A DNA stretch of 64,000 nt, from NCBI GenBank assembly GCA_028284445.1, contig JANQRS010000002.1:1-64000 (forward strand), read 5' to 3'. Numbering within the stretch: position 1 is the stretch's first letter; every line of letters starts with the position of its first letter. Under the pieces are notes generated by a model, which saw only the letters and a program-made list of their open reading frames with translations, was not told the origin of the DNA and ran no database searches. Both the position numbers and the translations under genes were made by a program. Positions 45,124 to 53,662 of the stretch are shown in pieces. This DNA comes from Calditrichia bacterium (GTDB lineage: Bacteria; Calditrichota; Calditrichia; RBG-13-44-9; J075).

Positions 45124-45180
45124 CAATCGTCAATCATTCAATTGACAATTGACAATTGACAATTGAATGATTGACGATTG
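45124..45180. repeat. 21-bp perfect inverted repeat with CAATTGA core
   Basis: Arms 45124-45144 and 45160-45180 are perfect inverse copies (CAATCGTCAATCATTCAATT plus G). The 15-base centre is two units of ACAATTG. It lies between the two copies of the 60-bp direct repeat. Confidence 0.9.
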
Positions 45181-45226
45181 AAACATTTCACCAAAATTTG
45201 TTTCGATCCTTCAATGTTTTTATAAT

Positions 45227-45286
45227 GTAGAGACAGCCCGGTGCTCTGGACTGCCTCTACACTTGTTGAGGAGAGGGGTCTATTTT
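45227..45286. repeat. 60-bp direct repeat, copy 2
   Basis: Near-identical to 45015-45075 (three or four differences). Its right end runs over the stop codon of the minus-strand NHL protein gene at 45280, so it may also form that gene's 3' hairpin. Confidence 0.85.
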
Positions 45287-47646
45287 AAGAGCAGCATCCG
45301 GCGTGTTGCCGAGAAGGTACCGGCATTGACGCGGTAGAAATAAATTCCACTCGCTACTTGGCTGCCTGCTGCGTTTCTACCATCCCAAACAACTGAGTGA
45401 GTGCCGGCAGAACGGAAATCGTCCACCAGTGTGCGCACTTTCTGTCCGAGATTATTGTAGATATCCAATGTCACCGTAGCGTCTGCCGGAAGGCGATATT
45501 GAATGGTGGTTGTCGGGTTAAAAGGATTCGGGAAATTCTGAGCCAATTCGAAATCGGCCGGAATCAGTTTGTCGCTTGCGGCCTGCTGCGGCTGGAAGCT
45601 TACCCCGGTTTCTTTCAACCAAACCTGTGATACCACGGCACTATTGCCTTCGATGTCTTCAACAGCAATGCGAACCTGGCCGTCTTCAATGGCTGCTTGC
45701 GGAATGGTCAGATATTCGGTCTGAACTGCTTTTGCGCTGACCGCAACGCCTTCATGGATGACTTCGCCATCGACGCTGATTTTTTGTGTTCTGGCTTGCT
45801 GGTCGCCACTGAAGAATTCCATAGCAATTTTGTATTCGCTGGCGGGATTCAAACCGCTGAAGCGATAGACAACCGCGTCGTCATGTTGAACAGCACTCTC
45901 GGTTGCAGAAGCGCCCCAATACACCGGCTTGCCCTGCAGCAGAAAGTCGTTGTCGATATCGCTGCCGGCATTTTGCCAGAAGTAGGCGGGCAAGTAAAAT
46001 TCGCCACCGAGGACAGTCTTCGCATCGCTGTAAGCGCTTTGCGCGCTGATTTCTATGCGATAGTTGCCGGGGGCAACTTGCTTGGCGTCGTCATCGCGAC
46101 GGTCCCAAACCTGATTGCGGCTACCAGCGAGCATCCAGGCATCGGTCAGGTCACGAACCAGATCGTTGCGCTCATTGTAGACCTGAACGGATACGTCACC
46201 GGCGTCGGTCAGCTTGAAGTTGCTGACGATTTCACTGACGTCGGCATCCGCAGAGAAGGTGACATCCTGCAGGCTGAGGCCGAGGGTGTGACGTTTCGCG
46301 CCGCTTTCGTCGGTCCAGCGTTCGAGGGTAAAGAGCTGATCAAACCCGGCCCAATAGGTGCCTTCGCCTTCAACGATAATTTTGCCGAAGGGGATGTCAA
46401 TGCTGTTTAAGCCTTGCTTGGTATCAACGGATGCTTCACTGTCAAGGAACTGTAGGTCAGCAGTATATTTGCTGAGAGTGGCAGTGTGGCGATCAACCAC
46501 GTAAACATTACCAAAGTGGTCTGCCTTGACGGTTGAGAAATATTGCTGATAGTCACCCTGGATGGCGTTGATCAGGGTCAGGCTATTGTCGATATCTTCA
46601 AAGAGCTGAATACGGCGATTGAGATCATCAACCACGTAGAGCTGATTGGTATTTGCGCCATTCCAGCGGCCGCTGAGAATAACCGTCGGATTGTCGAACC
46701 GCTTGAACTGGGCAACCTTGGTAGCAGATGTGGCATCAAGCGCATACTTGATGACCAGATCGCGAGAGGCATCGGCGACATAAAGATGATCATCGCTGAT
46801 GTCCAGCGGGGTGCCATTGTCATTCAAGGCCAGGCCGTTGGCTGACTTCACATCATCAATAGCGAATAGAAATGTCAATTCAGTATCGGCTTCACCGGGT
46901 ATGATTTGCAGAACGGTGATGCGTTCCAGTCCCGCTTCGCCAACGAAGACCCGTCCGGCAGCATCAACAGCAATGGATGTCGGGTTCTTTACGTTGTCAT
47001 ACACCTTAATCCAGCGATCGAGGCTGCCATAAAGAATGCGATGCCATTCGCGATCAATAACCAACTGAACGTAGGTCGCTTCAACGAAGGGGGCGGTATC
47101 GGTATAGCGTGCATGATAATAAGACACGGTGTTTTCCGGTGCCGCAAACAATGCGCGGTCAAAGTATGTCTCAGTCACATCGCGAGAGAGATCATCAAGA
47201 CCGTGCTCTTCACTCATTTGACTGCGAGTGAAGGTTTGACCGGCAGAAAATCCCTGCTTGGCTGAGGCGATGATTGCACCGCTGTTGCTATTGTGTTTGA
47301 CTGATGTCGTGTTGTGACCGGCTTCGATGGCGGTGATTTCCCAGCGTTGGTCTGCCTTGCGCAAGGCAATGGTGCTGCCGTCTGCAAGCACAACCGTTGC
47401 CAGATCATTATCAACGTGAATATCGAAGCGGTTGATGTCTTTTATAAGGTTATTGCTGGATTTTGCTGTCGTGTTCTGATTGTCATCCATGAGGAACAGG
47501 CGGTCCAGTTCCAGTTGAATCTGCGCTTCATCAGACAGCTGCGCCCAGTTCGCGCCCATTGATTTGGCGCTTTTCGGGCCATTGGCCCAGCCGAGCATGG
47601 ACAGGCATAACAATCCCGTCAGCATCATCCTGACCACAGATTTCAT
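45280..47646 (-). CDS. secreted NHL-propeller protein with FlgD-like and sorting domains
   Basis: 788 aa. Start at the ATG at 47646 with GAGGGAA upstream and a signal peptide (MKSVVRMMLTGLLCLSM to ANG). An N-terminal stress-type or adaptor domain (about 25-190) leads into NHL-type propeller blades (NPTSIAVDAAGRVFVGE, NQLYVVDDLNRRIQLFED, GNVYVVDRHTATLSKY; about 190-450). A first FlgD-like Ig domain (about 455-545) and a malectin-like beta domain (about 550-675) follow, and a C-terminal sorting domain (NFPNPFNPTTTIQYRLP, ending RMLLLK). It is the last gene of the redox-like array and is 65 bases after the DUF3570 gene. Probably a surface-exposed binding partner. Confidence 0.82.
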   Translation of the reverse strand: MKSVVRMMLTGLLCLSMLGWANGPKSAKSMGANWAQLSDEAQIQLELDRLFLMDDNQNTTAKSSNNLIKDINRFDIHVDNDLATVVLADGSTIALRKADQRWEITAIEAGHNTTSVKHNSNSGAIIASAKQGFSAGQTFTRSQMSEEHGLDDLSRDVTETYFDRALFAAPENTVSYYHARYTDTAPFVEATYVQLVIDREWHRILYGSLDRWIKVYDNVKNPTSIAVDAAGRVFVGEAGLERITVLQIIPGEADTELTFLFAIDDVKSANGLALNDNGTPLDISDDHLYVADASRDLVIKYALDATSATKVAQFKRFDNPTVILSGRWNGANTNQLYVVDDLNRRIQLFEDIDNSLTLINAIQGDYQQYFSTVKADHFGNVYVVDRHTATLSKYTADLQFLDSEASVDTKQGLNSIDIPFGKIIVEGEGTYWAGFDQLFTLERWTDESGAKRHTLGLSLQDVTFSADADVSEIVSNFKLTDAGDVSVQVYNERNDLVRDLTDAWMLAGSRNQVWDRRDDDAKQVAPGNYRIEISAQSAYSDAKTVLGGEFYLPAYFWQNAGSDIDNDFLLQGKPVYWGASATESAVQHDDAVVYRFSGLNPASEYKIAMEFFSGDQQARTQKISVDGEVIHEGVAVSAKAVQTEYLTIPQAAIEDGQVRIAVEDIEGNSAVVSQVWLKETGVSFQPQQAASDKLIPADFELAQNFPNPFNPTTTIQYRLPADATVTLDIYNNLGQKVRTLVDDFRSAGTHSVVWDGRNAAGSQVASGIYFYRVNAGTFSATRRMLLLK

Positions 47647-47711
47647 ATTTCCCTCACTTCCTTTTTGGTTGTGAAATCGTGAATTACTTCGTTTCTGTTG
47701 TTCTTTCATGA

Positions 47712-48854
47712 TCAAATCCCGAAGTCTATATTCAACTGATAGATATTAGCCGAGAAGTCCAGCGAGTTGAAGTAGCGGAAGTATCGCAACTCCACGGAGG
47801 AGTCTTTCAGAAAGCGGAAATCGCGATTGGACTTGGCTAATTTCCTGAACATCAACGTCGTGCTGATGCCAAAATTATTTGAAAAGAATGATTGCAATTT
47901 GTAGTCGGCTGTCCGGAAAGCATTGTTCTCGAACTCAGTGCCTACGTAGCGATCACTGGCAAATGATGCCTGGTCCTGCGAGTAGTATCGATAGTTGAAC
48001 CTGGCAATCAGATCATCCAATACATACTTGCTGAACTGCAAATCGATGGTGCGGGAGCTCATGTCCCAATCATCGAAGTAGTAGCGAATACTACCGGTAA
48101 CTGCGGCCCCAACGGTGGGAATCGACTGTTTCATTTTGGCAGAAATCGATTGCCGCAGTCGATTGTCCGGGTGCTTTTCCGTTACCGAAATAAAGGCGTT
48201 GTTCTCGTCGAAAACCTTCACTGTGCGATAGGGATCGCTCAGGAAACCATCCTGATATAGCCGGTTATAATTCATAGACAGAATAGTGGTCGGTGACAAC
48301 AGTTGATCCAGCGAGACAACACCCCAGAAGGAGTACTTGTCCTGATTCGTCACTGTGCCGTCTTCCTGAAGAGTACCGACCTTATCTGAAATAAACTGCC
48401 CGCGAAAAGAGAGCGTGGTGTTCTTTTGGAACATCTCCTGGGTCCAGGTGCCAATGGCGGAATTAGACGTATAGTCAACTTCCTGGCTGCGATAATAAGT
48501 AAGTGCCAGGGAGGAGTTGGGGCCAATGCCCTGCTCAAGACCAACAATTGCCTGTCCGCGTGTTTTGGTGAACTCCTTACTGCTTTGGCGCTTCGGACGG
48601 GTTGCACCGGTGACTGCCGTGATCGGCGGTACGGTAACGTTGTCCACTTCCAGGTCGAGCAGTAAAACTGTTTTGCTCAGGAATTTCTTGGCCAGGTTAA
48701 AGGAGTTTGTCGCCACACTGTTACCACCGCTATCGCTGAAGTAGTAGGTGGTGAAGCCGATCTGGGCGTCTTCCGCCACGAGCGGGGAGATGCTGGTGAT
48801 CAGCATAAACGGCAACATAAATAATGCAATTCGTCTTTTGATTTTATACGTCAT
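47712..48854 (-). CDS. DUF3570 outer-membrane protein
   Basis: 380 aa. Signal peptide at about 1-27 (ending LVAE). After it come ITAVTGATRPK and alternating strands with aromatic ends through to a C-terminal strand (YQLNIDFGI), consistent with an outer-membrane barrel. Conserved-looking stretches (LEVDNVTVPPI, YYRSQEVDYTSN, KNTTLSFRG) match what I know of DUF3570. In Bacteroidota and Proteobacteria this family is commonly encoded next to DUF4266 and thioredoxin genes, as here. Function not established. GAGGGAA precedes the ATG. Confidence 0.85.
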   Translation of the reverse strand: MTYKIKRRIALFMLPFMLITSISPLVAEDAQIGFTTYYFSDSGGNSVATNSFNLAKKFLSKTVLLLDLEVDNVTVPPITAVTGATRPKRQSSKEFTKTRGQAIVGLEQGIGPNSSLALTYYRSQEVDYTSNSAIGTWTQEMFQKNTTLSFRGQFISDKVGTLQEDGTVTNQDKYSFWGVVSLDQLLSPTTILSMNYNRLYQDGFLSDPYRTVKVFDENNAFISVTEKHPDNRLRQSISAKMKQSIPTVGAAVTGSIRYYFDDWDMSSRTIDLQFSKYVLDDLIARFNYRYYSQDQASFASDRYVGTEFENNAFRTADYKLQSFFSNNFGISTTLMFRKLAKSNRDFRFLKDSSVELRYFRYFNSLDFSANIYQLNIDFGI

Positions 48855-48878
48855 TTGATAATTCCCTCTAATACCTCA

Positions 48879-49058
48879 TTAGCAAACTGATTTATCCTGC
48901 TTTTTTACAGGAATTCCCATTTTGGAGAAGATGAGCCGCTTATAGCCAACCTGGTAAAGCCTGTCGATTAGCTGGTAGCGGGAATCCGTTTTGCGGATTT
49001 GCTCAATTGCCTCAACCGGGACGATGACTGTTGGGCGCACTTCATTTACTTTGCGCAT
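48879..49058 (-). CDS. very small soluble protein in the DUF4266/DUF3570 array
   Basis: 59 aa from the ATG at 49058, preceded by GGAGG at good spacing; it overlaps the DUF4266 gene by 13 bases, so translation is probably coupled. The sequence (RPTVIVPVEAIEQIRKTD, then YQLIDRLYQVGYKRLIF) is mixed alpha/beta-like, has no signal peptide, and ends in a single Cys (KSVC). No family recognised. The overlap, ribosome site and order within a tight array support a real gene. A cytoplasmic helper for its exported neighbours is one possibility. Confidence 0.6.
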   Translation of the reverse strand: MRKVNEVRPTVIVPVEAIEQIRKTDSRYQLIDRLYQVGYKRLIFSKMGIPVKKQDKSVC

Positions 49059-49258
49059 CCACAACCTCCACCGATACCGCTTTCGCCCCCGATGCTGCCT
49101 TCACGGGTCGAGAAGAACTTTTCATCGAGCTTTTGCTTGGCAAACTGATTGGATGGCTCCATCAATGGATCAGCCAGCTTTTCACGCTGGTAGGCTTTAA
49201 CATTCACACAGCCAGCTGTGAAAAGACCCAGTAGAAATAGTAGCATTAAACGCTTCAT
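49046..49258 (-). CDS. DUF4266 lipoprotein with Gly/Cys-rich C-terminus
   Basis: 70 aa. Lipoprotein signal with TAGC (Cys17). VKAYQREKLADPLMEP, then FFSTREGSIGGESG and the ending GIGGGCGCAK are the hallmark of DUF4266: a YQRE(K/T)LADP box and a glycine-rich tail with a CGC pair. The two tail Cys could bind metal or be modified; this is inference. AGGAGA stands upstream of the ATG. DUF4266 is usually next to DUF3570, here separated by the 59-aa gene. Confidence 0.88.
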   Translation of the reverse strand: MKRLMLLFLLGLFTAGCVNVKAYQREKLADPLMEPSNQFAKQKLDEKFFSTREGSIGGESGIGGGCGCAK

Positions 49259-49282
49259 GTTTTAAATCTCCTGATTTTTAGC

Positions 49283-49507
49283 TCAACCCATTCGGTGCAG
49301 TGATTGCAAATACTTGCGCAGTGTTCCGCGAATCATTTTTTGCGCCATCTCGTCCGGTGAGAGAATTTTTTCCATCACCGGCTGTGGCTGATGTTCCGCT
49401 TCGGACTCCGATGTTTCTGAGGTCGTATCTGCCTCATCTTTCACCGATTGTTTGCCTTCTTGGGTTGTCTTATTAGCACTTCTTTTTACCCGCATTACAT
49501 AGCTCAT
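49283..49507 (-). CDS. small acidic hydrophilic protein
   Basis: 74 aa from the ATG at 49507, with AGGAGA eight bases upstream. No signal peptide or membrane segment. A basic start (MRVKRSANK) is followed by a Ser/Thr/Glu/Asp-rich, probably disordered middle (TTSETSESEAEHQPQP) and a helical end (LSPDEMAQKMIRGTLRKYLQSL). No family recognised. Spacing of about 20 bases to both neighbours makes it part of the operon. A linker-plus-helix layout could serve as a binding or leader peptide for another product. Confidence 0.6.
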   Translation of the reverse strand: MSYVMRVKRSANKTTQEGKQSVKDEADTTSETSESEAEHQPQPVMEKILSPDEMAQKMIRGTLRKYLQSLHRMG

Positions 49508-49527
49508 GAACAGTTCTCCTCTGCTGC

Positions 49528-50019
49528 TTAAAGCAATGCCTTGATATGTTTCTTGACGACGTCAAGATGTTCTTTTGTGTAGCCTGAGTAGGCGTACCGT
49601 ACCATGCCCTTCTTGTCTATGAGAAGTGCCGAGGGCATGGCAGATACTCCATAGGCCTCCACGACCTTTTTGTCTTTGTCAAACAAACAGGTGAGATTGA
49701 GTCCCAGTTCGTCGATGAATTCCAGAGCATTCTCTGATTTGTCATCGATGTTAATGGCAAGTATCACTACATCCTCAAGGGCCGCGTCGAGCTGATCCAG
49801 CTCCGGCAGGGATTTTTTGCAGGGCGCACACCAGCTTGCCCAGAAGTCTACAATCACTACCTTGCCGCGAAGGTCTTTTAAGGTTACCGTCTTCTTCCCG
49901 TCAAATGTCTTCAGGGTAAAATCCGGGGCTTCTTTATCGACCATTTCCTTGAGGTCATTTCCGAGAGCGCTAACTACCAGTATCAATAAGAGTGTGAATA
50001 TGTATTTGATGCTTACCAC
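49528..50019 (-). CDS. TlpA-family thioredoxin
   Basis: 163-aa exported thiol-disulfide oxidoreductase. Signal/anchor at about 1-20; thioredoxin fold with VIVDFWASWCAPCKKSL (active WCAPC near 64-68) and the cis-Pro loop in SAMPSALLID. The start is GTG at 50019 with AAGGAG eight bases upstream; it is 11 bases after the di-haem lipoprotein gene. In c-type cytochrome systems such proteins keep CxxCH cysteines reduced for haem attachment, which fits the neighbour; alternatively it may act on the Cys-rich DUF4266 tail. No sorting domain, so probably periplasmic. Confidence 0.92.
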   Translation of the reverse strand: MVSIKYIFTLLLILVVSALGNDLKEMVDKEAPDFTLKTFDGKKTVTLKDLRGKVVIVDFWASWCAPCKKSLPELDQLDAALEDVVILAINIDDKSENALEFIDELGLNLTCLFDKDKKVVEAYGVSAMPSALLIDKKGMVRYAYSGYTKEHLDVVKKHIKALL

Positions 50020-50030
50020 GTTACTTCTCC

Positions 50031-52280
50031 TTATCTGGGACCAATCGTGTTTGAATATTGGGTGCCGGCGTCAATCCATTCGATCATCCGCAGCAAATCA
50101 TAGTTTCCGGGCAGAAAGGGGTCGATGCGGCCAAATTCATCCTTTTCCCAAATTTGGGTATGATCGTAGCCCGGTGTTGCCCGATATTCGTCGGTGTTGC
50201 CGTCCAGCTGACGATTATACATCACCCACATTAGCGGGCTTTCACGCGCACCACGGTCGGTGACATAATCAACTGAATTGTTTTCGGCGTTGATATAGTT
50301 GGCGCCGGTCAGTTCATCATATACCGTTGTTTCGTCGTCTTCGATTGCCAGATCCGCAGCTGTATTTTCCAGGATCAGACCACCTGCCGGGGAAGCGATG
50401 TTGTGGCAGGCAACGCAGCGGTTGTCGAAGATGTTCTGAATCGTTGCCACTTTATTCGGCTTACGGCGATTGAAGAAGCTTAGTGTGTCGGTCTTTAGAA
50501 CAGACGGATCGTCTTCAACATTCACCGCGTTGTGAAAACCCGATTCAAATGTAATGCCGGTTGCCTTATTCATAACCAGATCATTGGCCTGAATTTCCAG
50601 GTCTTCGATGATCTTGTCACGATCATGCGAGTCATGACAGCCAGTGCAGAGGCGCTTTTCGCCAGGCATAACCTGAACCCAGGTGCGCTGATTCACCAAC
50701 ATCATACCATTCTCATCAAGGGTTTGCATATGCAATGACTTGTTCGCCGGTACTTCTACCGAGAAAGAGCCGTCTGAACGCACCGGGGCATAACCGACAA
50801 CCCGTTGCTTTTCCTGGTTGGTATTACCAATTGGGCCACCGCGCTGGTTATTCGCATGCGGCATGCCAACCGCTTCCAGAACACGCAGATGCTTGACCTG
50901 ACCGACGCTGCCGTCAGCATTGGGATGATCCTTGTTCGGACGCATCTGACCATCGTTTGGTGCGCGATCATAGACATTGCCGTCGAAGAACATACCGGTT
51001 GGGGTATTATTGGCCAATCCGGCTTCGACTTCCGGAGCCATCGGGATTACCTGCGGCAAACCGCCGGGCTTATCTTCACGCGGCGCAACAACAACCGGGT
51101 CGATATCGTTATAATTCGGGTCATTATGGATCAGGCGGACGTTGTTGCCGTCTTTATCCATGATGTAAATTCCGTAGTCAACACGTTCTTCAACATCGTC
51201 CATATTGACAGGCAGCGGGGACATCGCAAAAAGGATCTTCTCGCGATTTTCTACCGGTGCATTGTGATCAATGATCGGATAAGGGGTCTTAAAGATCGCC
51301 TTGGATTCATTGTTGTTATTGTTGAATGGAGACGTATCAGGCGTAATCCATTCCAGGCTTTCATCGGACTTGGAAATATCGATGATTGCCAATGCGCCAC
51401 CCTCAAAAGGAGAGTTACGTTCCATCACCGAGCAGATCAATCCACCGTCGGACAGTTCGCGCGGTTCCAGAAATACCCGGCTACCGCTGGCGCGCGGAGA
51501 GTGGTTGCCATACATCACGAAGAGCTTGGTGCCATCCGGATTCATCACGAAAAGCGGAAATTTGTTGGGGCTTCCCAGGTGTTCCCAGCGGCTGAAGATA
51601 ACTTTACCACTGGAGTGCACAATCGGATTGGTTTCATGACTTTGATTAAATGATACCTGGCGGATGTTGATCAAACGCCCATCGGGCCCGCGATCCGCGC
51701 AGTGCAGCAATGGCGAATGTCGACGTTCGTATTCGTCAACAATACCAGGACGGGTCGAGGCGAACATGATCTGGCCATTCGGCAGATAGGTCGGATCCAT
51801 ATCGTTGCCAAAGGTCTGATCTGTCAGCTGAACCAGATCGGTACCGTCGATATTCATTTCATAAAGATGCCAGAGCGACTGACGGGTCGGTTTCATAGAG
51901 AACAGCACTTTTGTGCCATCAAGTGAAATTTCCGGATCGGCGACTGCGCCGAAATCCCGTTCATTATCCAACCCTGCGCGAGTATACTGCTGGGTCAGGT
52001 TTGTCACTTCACCGGAGGGTGAAATGGGGCTGAGCAGCATTAAGTCACTGCCGGAATAGAATTCGTCGCGATTACTGCGCATCGCATTACTACGATTGTC
52101 ATCGATGCTGTTTTCCCTAACAAAGATAATGGCAGACTGCCCTTCCAGAATTTTATCCGGCGGCGCAGTACCACAGGAGTAGAGGACAAAGCCGGCAACT
52201 GCAGCGGCCAGACCCTTAAGGACTGATCCTTTCGCAGCCTTAAGCCACTTTAAACCGTTTATACTCCATATTTTTTTCAT
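50031..52280 (-). CDS. di-haem lipoprotein related to the hydrazine synthase alpha family (HzsA-like)
   Basis: 749 aa from the ATG at 52280 (GAGGT upstream). Lipoprotein-type signal with LYSC. The first half is a propeller with PD40-like blades (PEISLDGTKVLFSM, PTYLPNGQIMFAST, IVHSSGKVIFSRW). The C-terminal half has two c-type haem sites, CTGCHDSH and CVACHN, and ends NYDLLRMIEWIDAGTQYSN, like other cytochrome-propeller proteins of the HzsA-related group. Those relatives occur far outside anammox bacteria, so hydrazine chemistry is not implied. It heads the tight run to TlpA, the small genes, DUF4266 and DUF3570, and likely passes electrons at the outer membrane. Confidence 0.82.
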   Translation of the reverse strand: MKKIWSINGLKWLKAAKGSVLKGLAAAVAGFVLYSCGTAPPDKILEGQSAIIFVRENSIDDNRSNAMRSNRDEFYSGSDLMLLSPISPSGEVTNLTQQYTRAGLDNERDFGAVADPEISLDGTKVLFSMKPTRQSLWHLYEMNIDGTDLVQLTDQTFGNDMDPTYLPNGQIMFASTRPGIVDEYERRHSPLLHCADRGPDGRLINIRQVSFNQSHETNPIVHSSGKVIFSRWEHLGSPNKFPLFVMNPDGTKLFVMYGNHSPRASGSRVFLEPRELSDGGLICSVMERNSPFEGGALAIIDISKSDESLEWITPDTSPFNNNNNESKAIFKTPYPIIDHNAPVENREKILFAMSPLPVNMDDVEERVDYGIYIMDKDGNNVRLIHNDPNYNDIDPVVVAPREDKPGGLPQVIPMAPEVEAGLANNTPTGMFFDGNVYDRAPNDGQMRPNKDHPNADGSVGQVKHLRVLEAVGMPHANNQRGGPIGNTNQEKQRVVGYAPVRSDGSFSVEVPANKSLHMQTLDENGMMLVNQRTWVQVMPGEKRLCTGCHDSHDRDKIIEDLEIQANDLVMNKATGITFESGFHNAVNVEDDPSVLKTDTLSFFNRRKPNKVATIQNIFDNRCVACHNIASPAGGLILENTAADLAIEDDETTVYDELTGANYINAENNSVDYVTDRGARESPLMWVMYNRQLDGNTDEYRATPGYDHTQIWEKDEFGRIDPFLPGNYDLLRMIEWIDAGTQYSNTIGPR

Positions 52281-52351
52281 GCCTACCTCACTGTAATTAA
52301 ATCCAACCAATTCATTATTTGGGGCCAGGTCCTTCTGTATTCATTTAGAGA

Positions 52352-52385
52352 CAGTTGCTTGTTGGCCCGTTAAAACAGGCAACTG
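52352..52385. other. hairpin in the leader before the di-haem lipoprotein gene
   Basis: Twelve-pair stem CAGTTGCTTGTT / AACAGGCAACTG with one G-T pair and a 10-base loop, inside the 226-base gap between the barrel genes and the di-haem gene. No T-run follows on the minus strand, so it is a structured leader or mRNA processing site rather than a clear terminator. Confidence 0.45.
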
Positions 52386-52507
52386 AACCTATATAGGCGA
52401 TTGATTACCACTCTTATGCGCTCACATGGGCCGGGAGAATGCAAAGGCTCTCCCTCTGCTGCATAAATGGTGGTCATCATCACCGATGACACTGACCCGG
52501 ACCTGCG

Positions 52508-53071
52508 TTAAAAGTAGTATTGAAGAGCAAGTGTAAAGCTTAGATTATGTGCTGTGAATGCATCTGCATTGTTGATTTGCTGACGGAAGATGTAGTCACG
52601 AATCTCATAGCGAACGCCGAGTTTCTTCACTTTGAAGAACTGGGCAAGCGGGATGTGTTTGCCCACGCCGATAACGCCGGAAAACTTGGTTTGTCCACCC
52701 TGATTCACTGCCGCGACACCGCCAACGAAATAAGGCACGCTGCCCAGCGGTTTCATATCGTATCCCAACAGGAAGTCGTATGTAAACAAACCGTTATCGC
52801 TAAAGACCGTAAACGCCGCGAGATCTTCCAAAACCTGTGACTTGATGCTGCTGAAGCTCACGCCGGTTTCGATGAAGTAACGCCATTTCTGATAATAGTG
52901 GTTGTAGCGCAAGGCCAGCATATAATTGGTGCCGAAGCCTTCTGCTGCGTAAAATCCATTCGCTACATTCACACTGTTTTTGAAGAGACCGCGCGCTTCT
53001 ACCTTAGCCGTCGATCCAAAGAGCATTATCACTACCACACAACCAAGAACTAGCTTGATCCAACTTCTCAT
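52508..53071 (-). CDS. small outer-membrane beta-barrel protein C
   Basis: 187 aa. Signal peptide at about 1-27 (STAKVEARG). The mature part alternates strands and turns (MLALRYNHYYQKWRYFIETG, split by turns, then VIGVGKHIPL) and ends with LSFTLALQYYF, a typical barrel-closing strand with terminal Phe. About eight strands are expected, as in OmpW/OmpX-like barrels. No named family. AGAGGGGAA precedes the ATG. Third of three similar-sized barrel genes in a row, 21 bases after the previous one. Confidence 0.7.
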   Translation of the reverse strand: MRSWIKLVLGCVVVIMLFGSTAKVEARGLFKNSVNVANGFYAAEGFGTNYMLALRYNHYYQKWRYFIETGVSFSSIKSQVLEDLAAFTVFSDNGLFTYDFLLGYDMKPLGSVPYFVGGVAAVNQGGQTKFSGVIGVGKHIPLAQFFKVKKLGVRYEIRDYIFRQQINNADAFTAHNLSFTLALQYYF

Positions 53072-53091
53072 TTCCCCTCTATCCTCTCGAT

Positions 53092-53649
53092 TTATTTGAA
53101 CATCAATGATACACCCAGGGTTATCTCCTGGAAGATTAGCAGTTCATCAGAGGCGCTGATATTACTGCTGACGCTGGTCATATACTGCTTGAATTCCATA
53201 CGAAATCCGAAAGACTCACTGAGATACAACCTCGTACCGCCGCCGAAGCTGACACCCGGTGTTGATACCGTGCGTGCGCCGATTGCATCGGTCGGTTTGG
53301 TAATGAAGAGACCGCCGCCCACTGCTGCATACGGTAGCAGCTTGCCCTTCTTCACCAGGTTTAATGCAAAATTCAGGGTGATGGGGAAGAGATTGGCTGT
53401 TTTGCCGATCACCTGCTCCCCGGCGGCTTCAATGCCCAGGGCGCCGTAATTCATGCCCATTCTCACACCAAAAACCCCGCTGCCGCCCATCATGCCGGTA
53501 TGCGGCGATAATTCAAAAGCACTGCCCGTGGTCAGGTCAACCAAAGGAGCTTCTTCTTTCTGTTTTTCCTGGGCGAACATGATCTGTCCGATTGCCAGAA
53601 AAAGCAGGCAGAAAACAAGTGCTGTGTTGTGCATCTTTTCTTTCAACAT
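53092..53649 (-). CDS. small outer-membrane beta-barrel protein B
   Basis: 185 aa from the ATG at 53649 (GAGGGAA upstream). Signal peptide at about 1-25 (ending MFAQ). The mature part begins with a soluble acidic segment (EKQKEEAPLVDL), then strands with glycine-rich turns (FGVRMGMNYGALGIEA, LPYAAVGGGLFI, FGGGTRLYLSESFGF) and a final strand ending GVSLMFK. It fits an outer-membrane beta-barrel of the OmpA-like N-domain type. Thirteen bases separate it from the preceding gene. Confidence 0.72.
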   Translation of the reverse strand: MLKEKMHNTALVFCLLFLAIGQIMFAQEKQKEEAPLVDLTTGSAFELSPHTGMMGGSGVFGVRMGMNYGALGIEAAGEQVIGKTANLFPITLNFALNLVKKGKLLPYAAVGGGLFITKPTDAIGARTVSTPGVSFGGGTRLYLSESFGFRMEFKQYMTSVSSNISASDELLIFQEITLGVSLMFK

Positions 53650-53662
53650 TGTGTTCCCTCTA

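Noticed and set aside
45124..45180. Possible CRISPR-like repeats (CAATTGA units)
   Set aside because: Units are contiguous without spacers and form one palindrome; no cas genes nearby.
50805..51653. 282-codon plus-strand frame
   Set aside because: Antisense to the di-haem lipoprotein gene, with no start site and no family pattern.
50031..52280. Anammox hydrazine synthase
   Set aside because: Only the alpha-like protein is present; no beta/gamma partners or hydrazine dehydrogenase, and related propeller cytochromes occur in many non-anammox bacteria.
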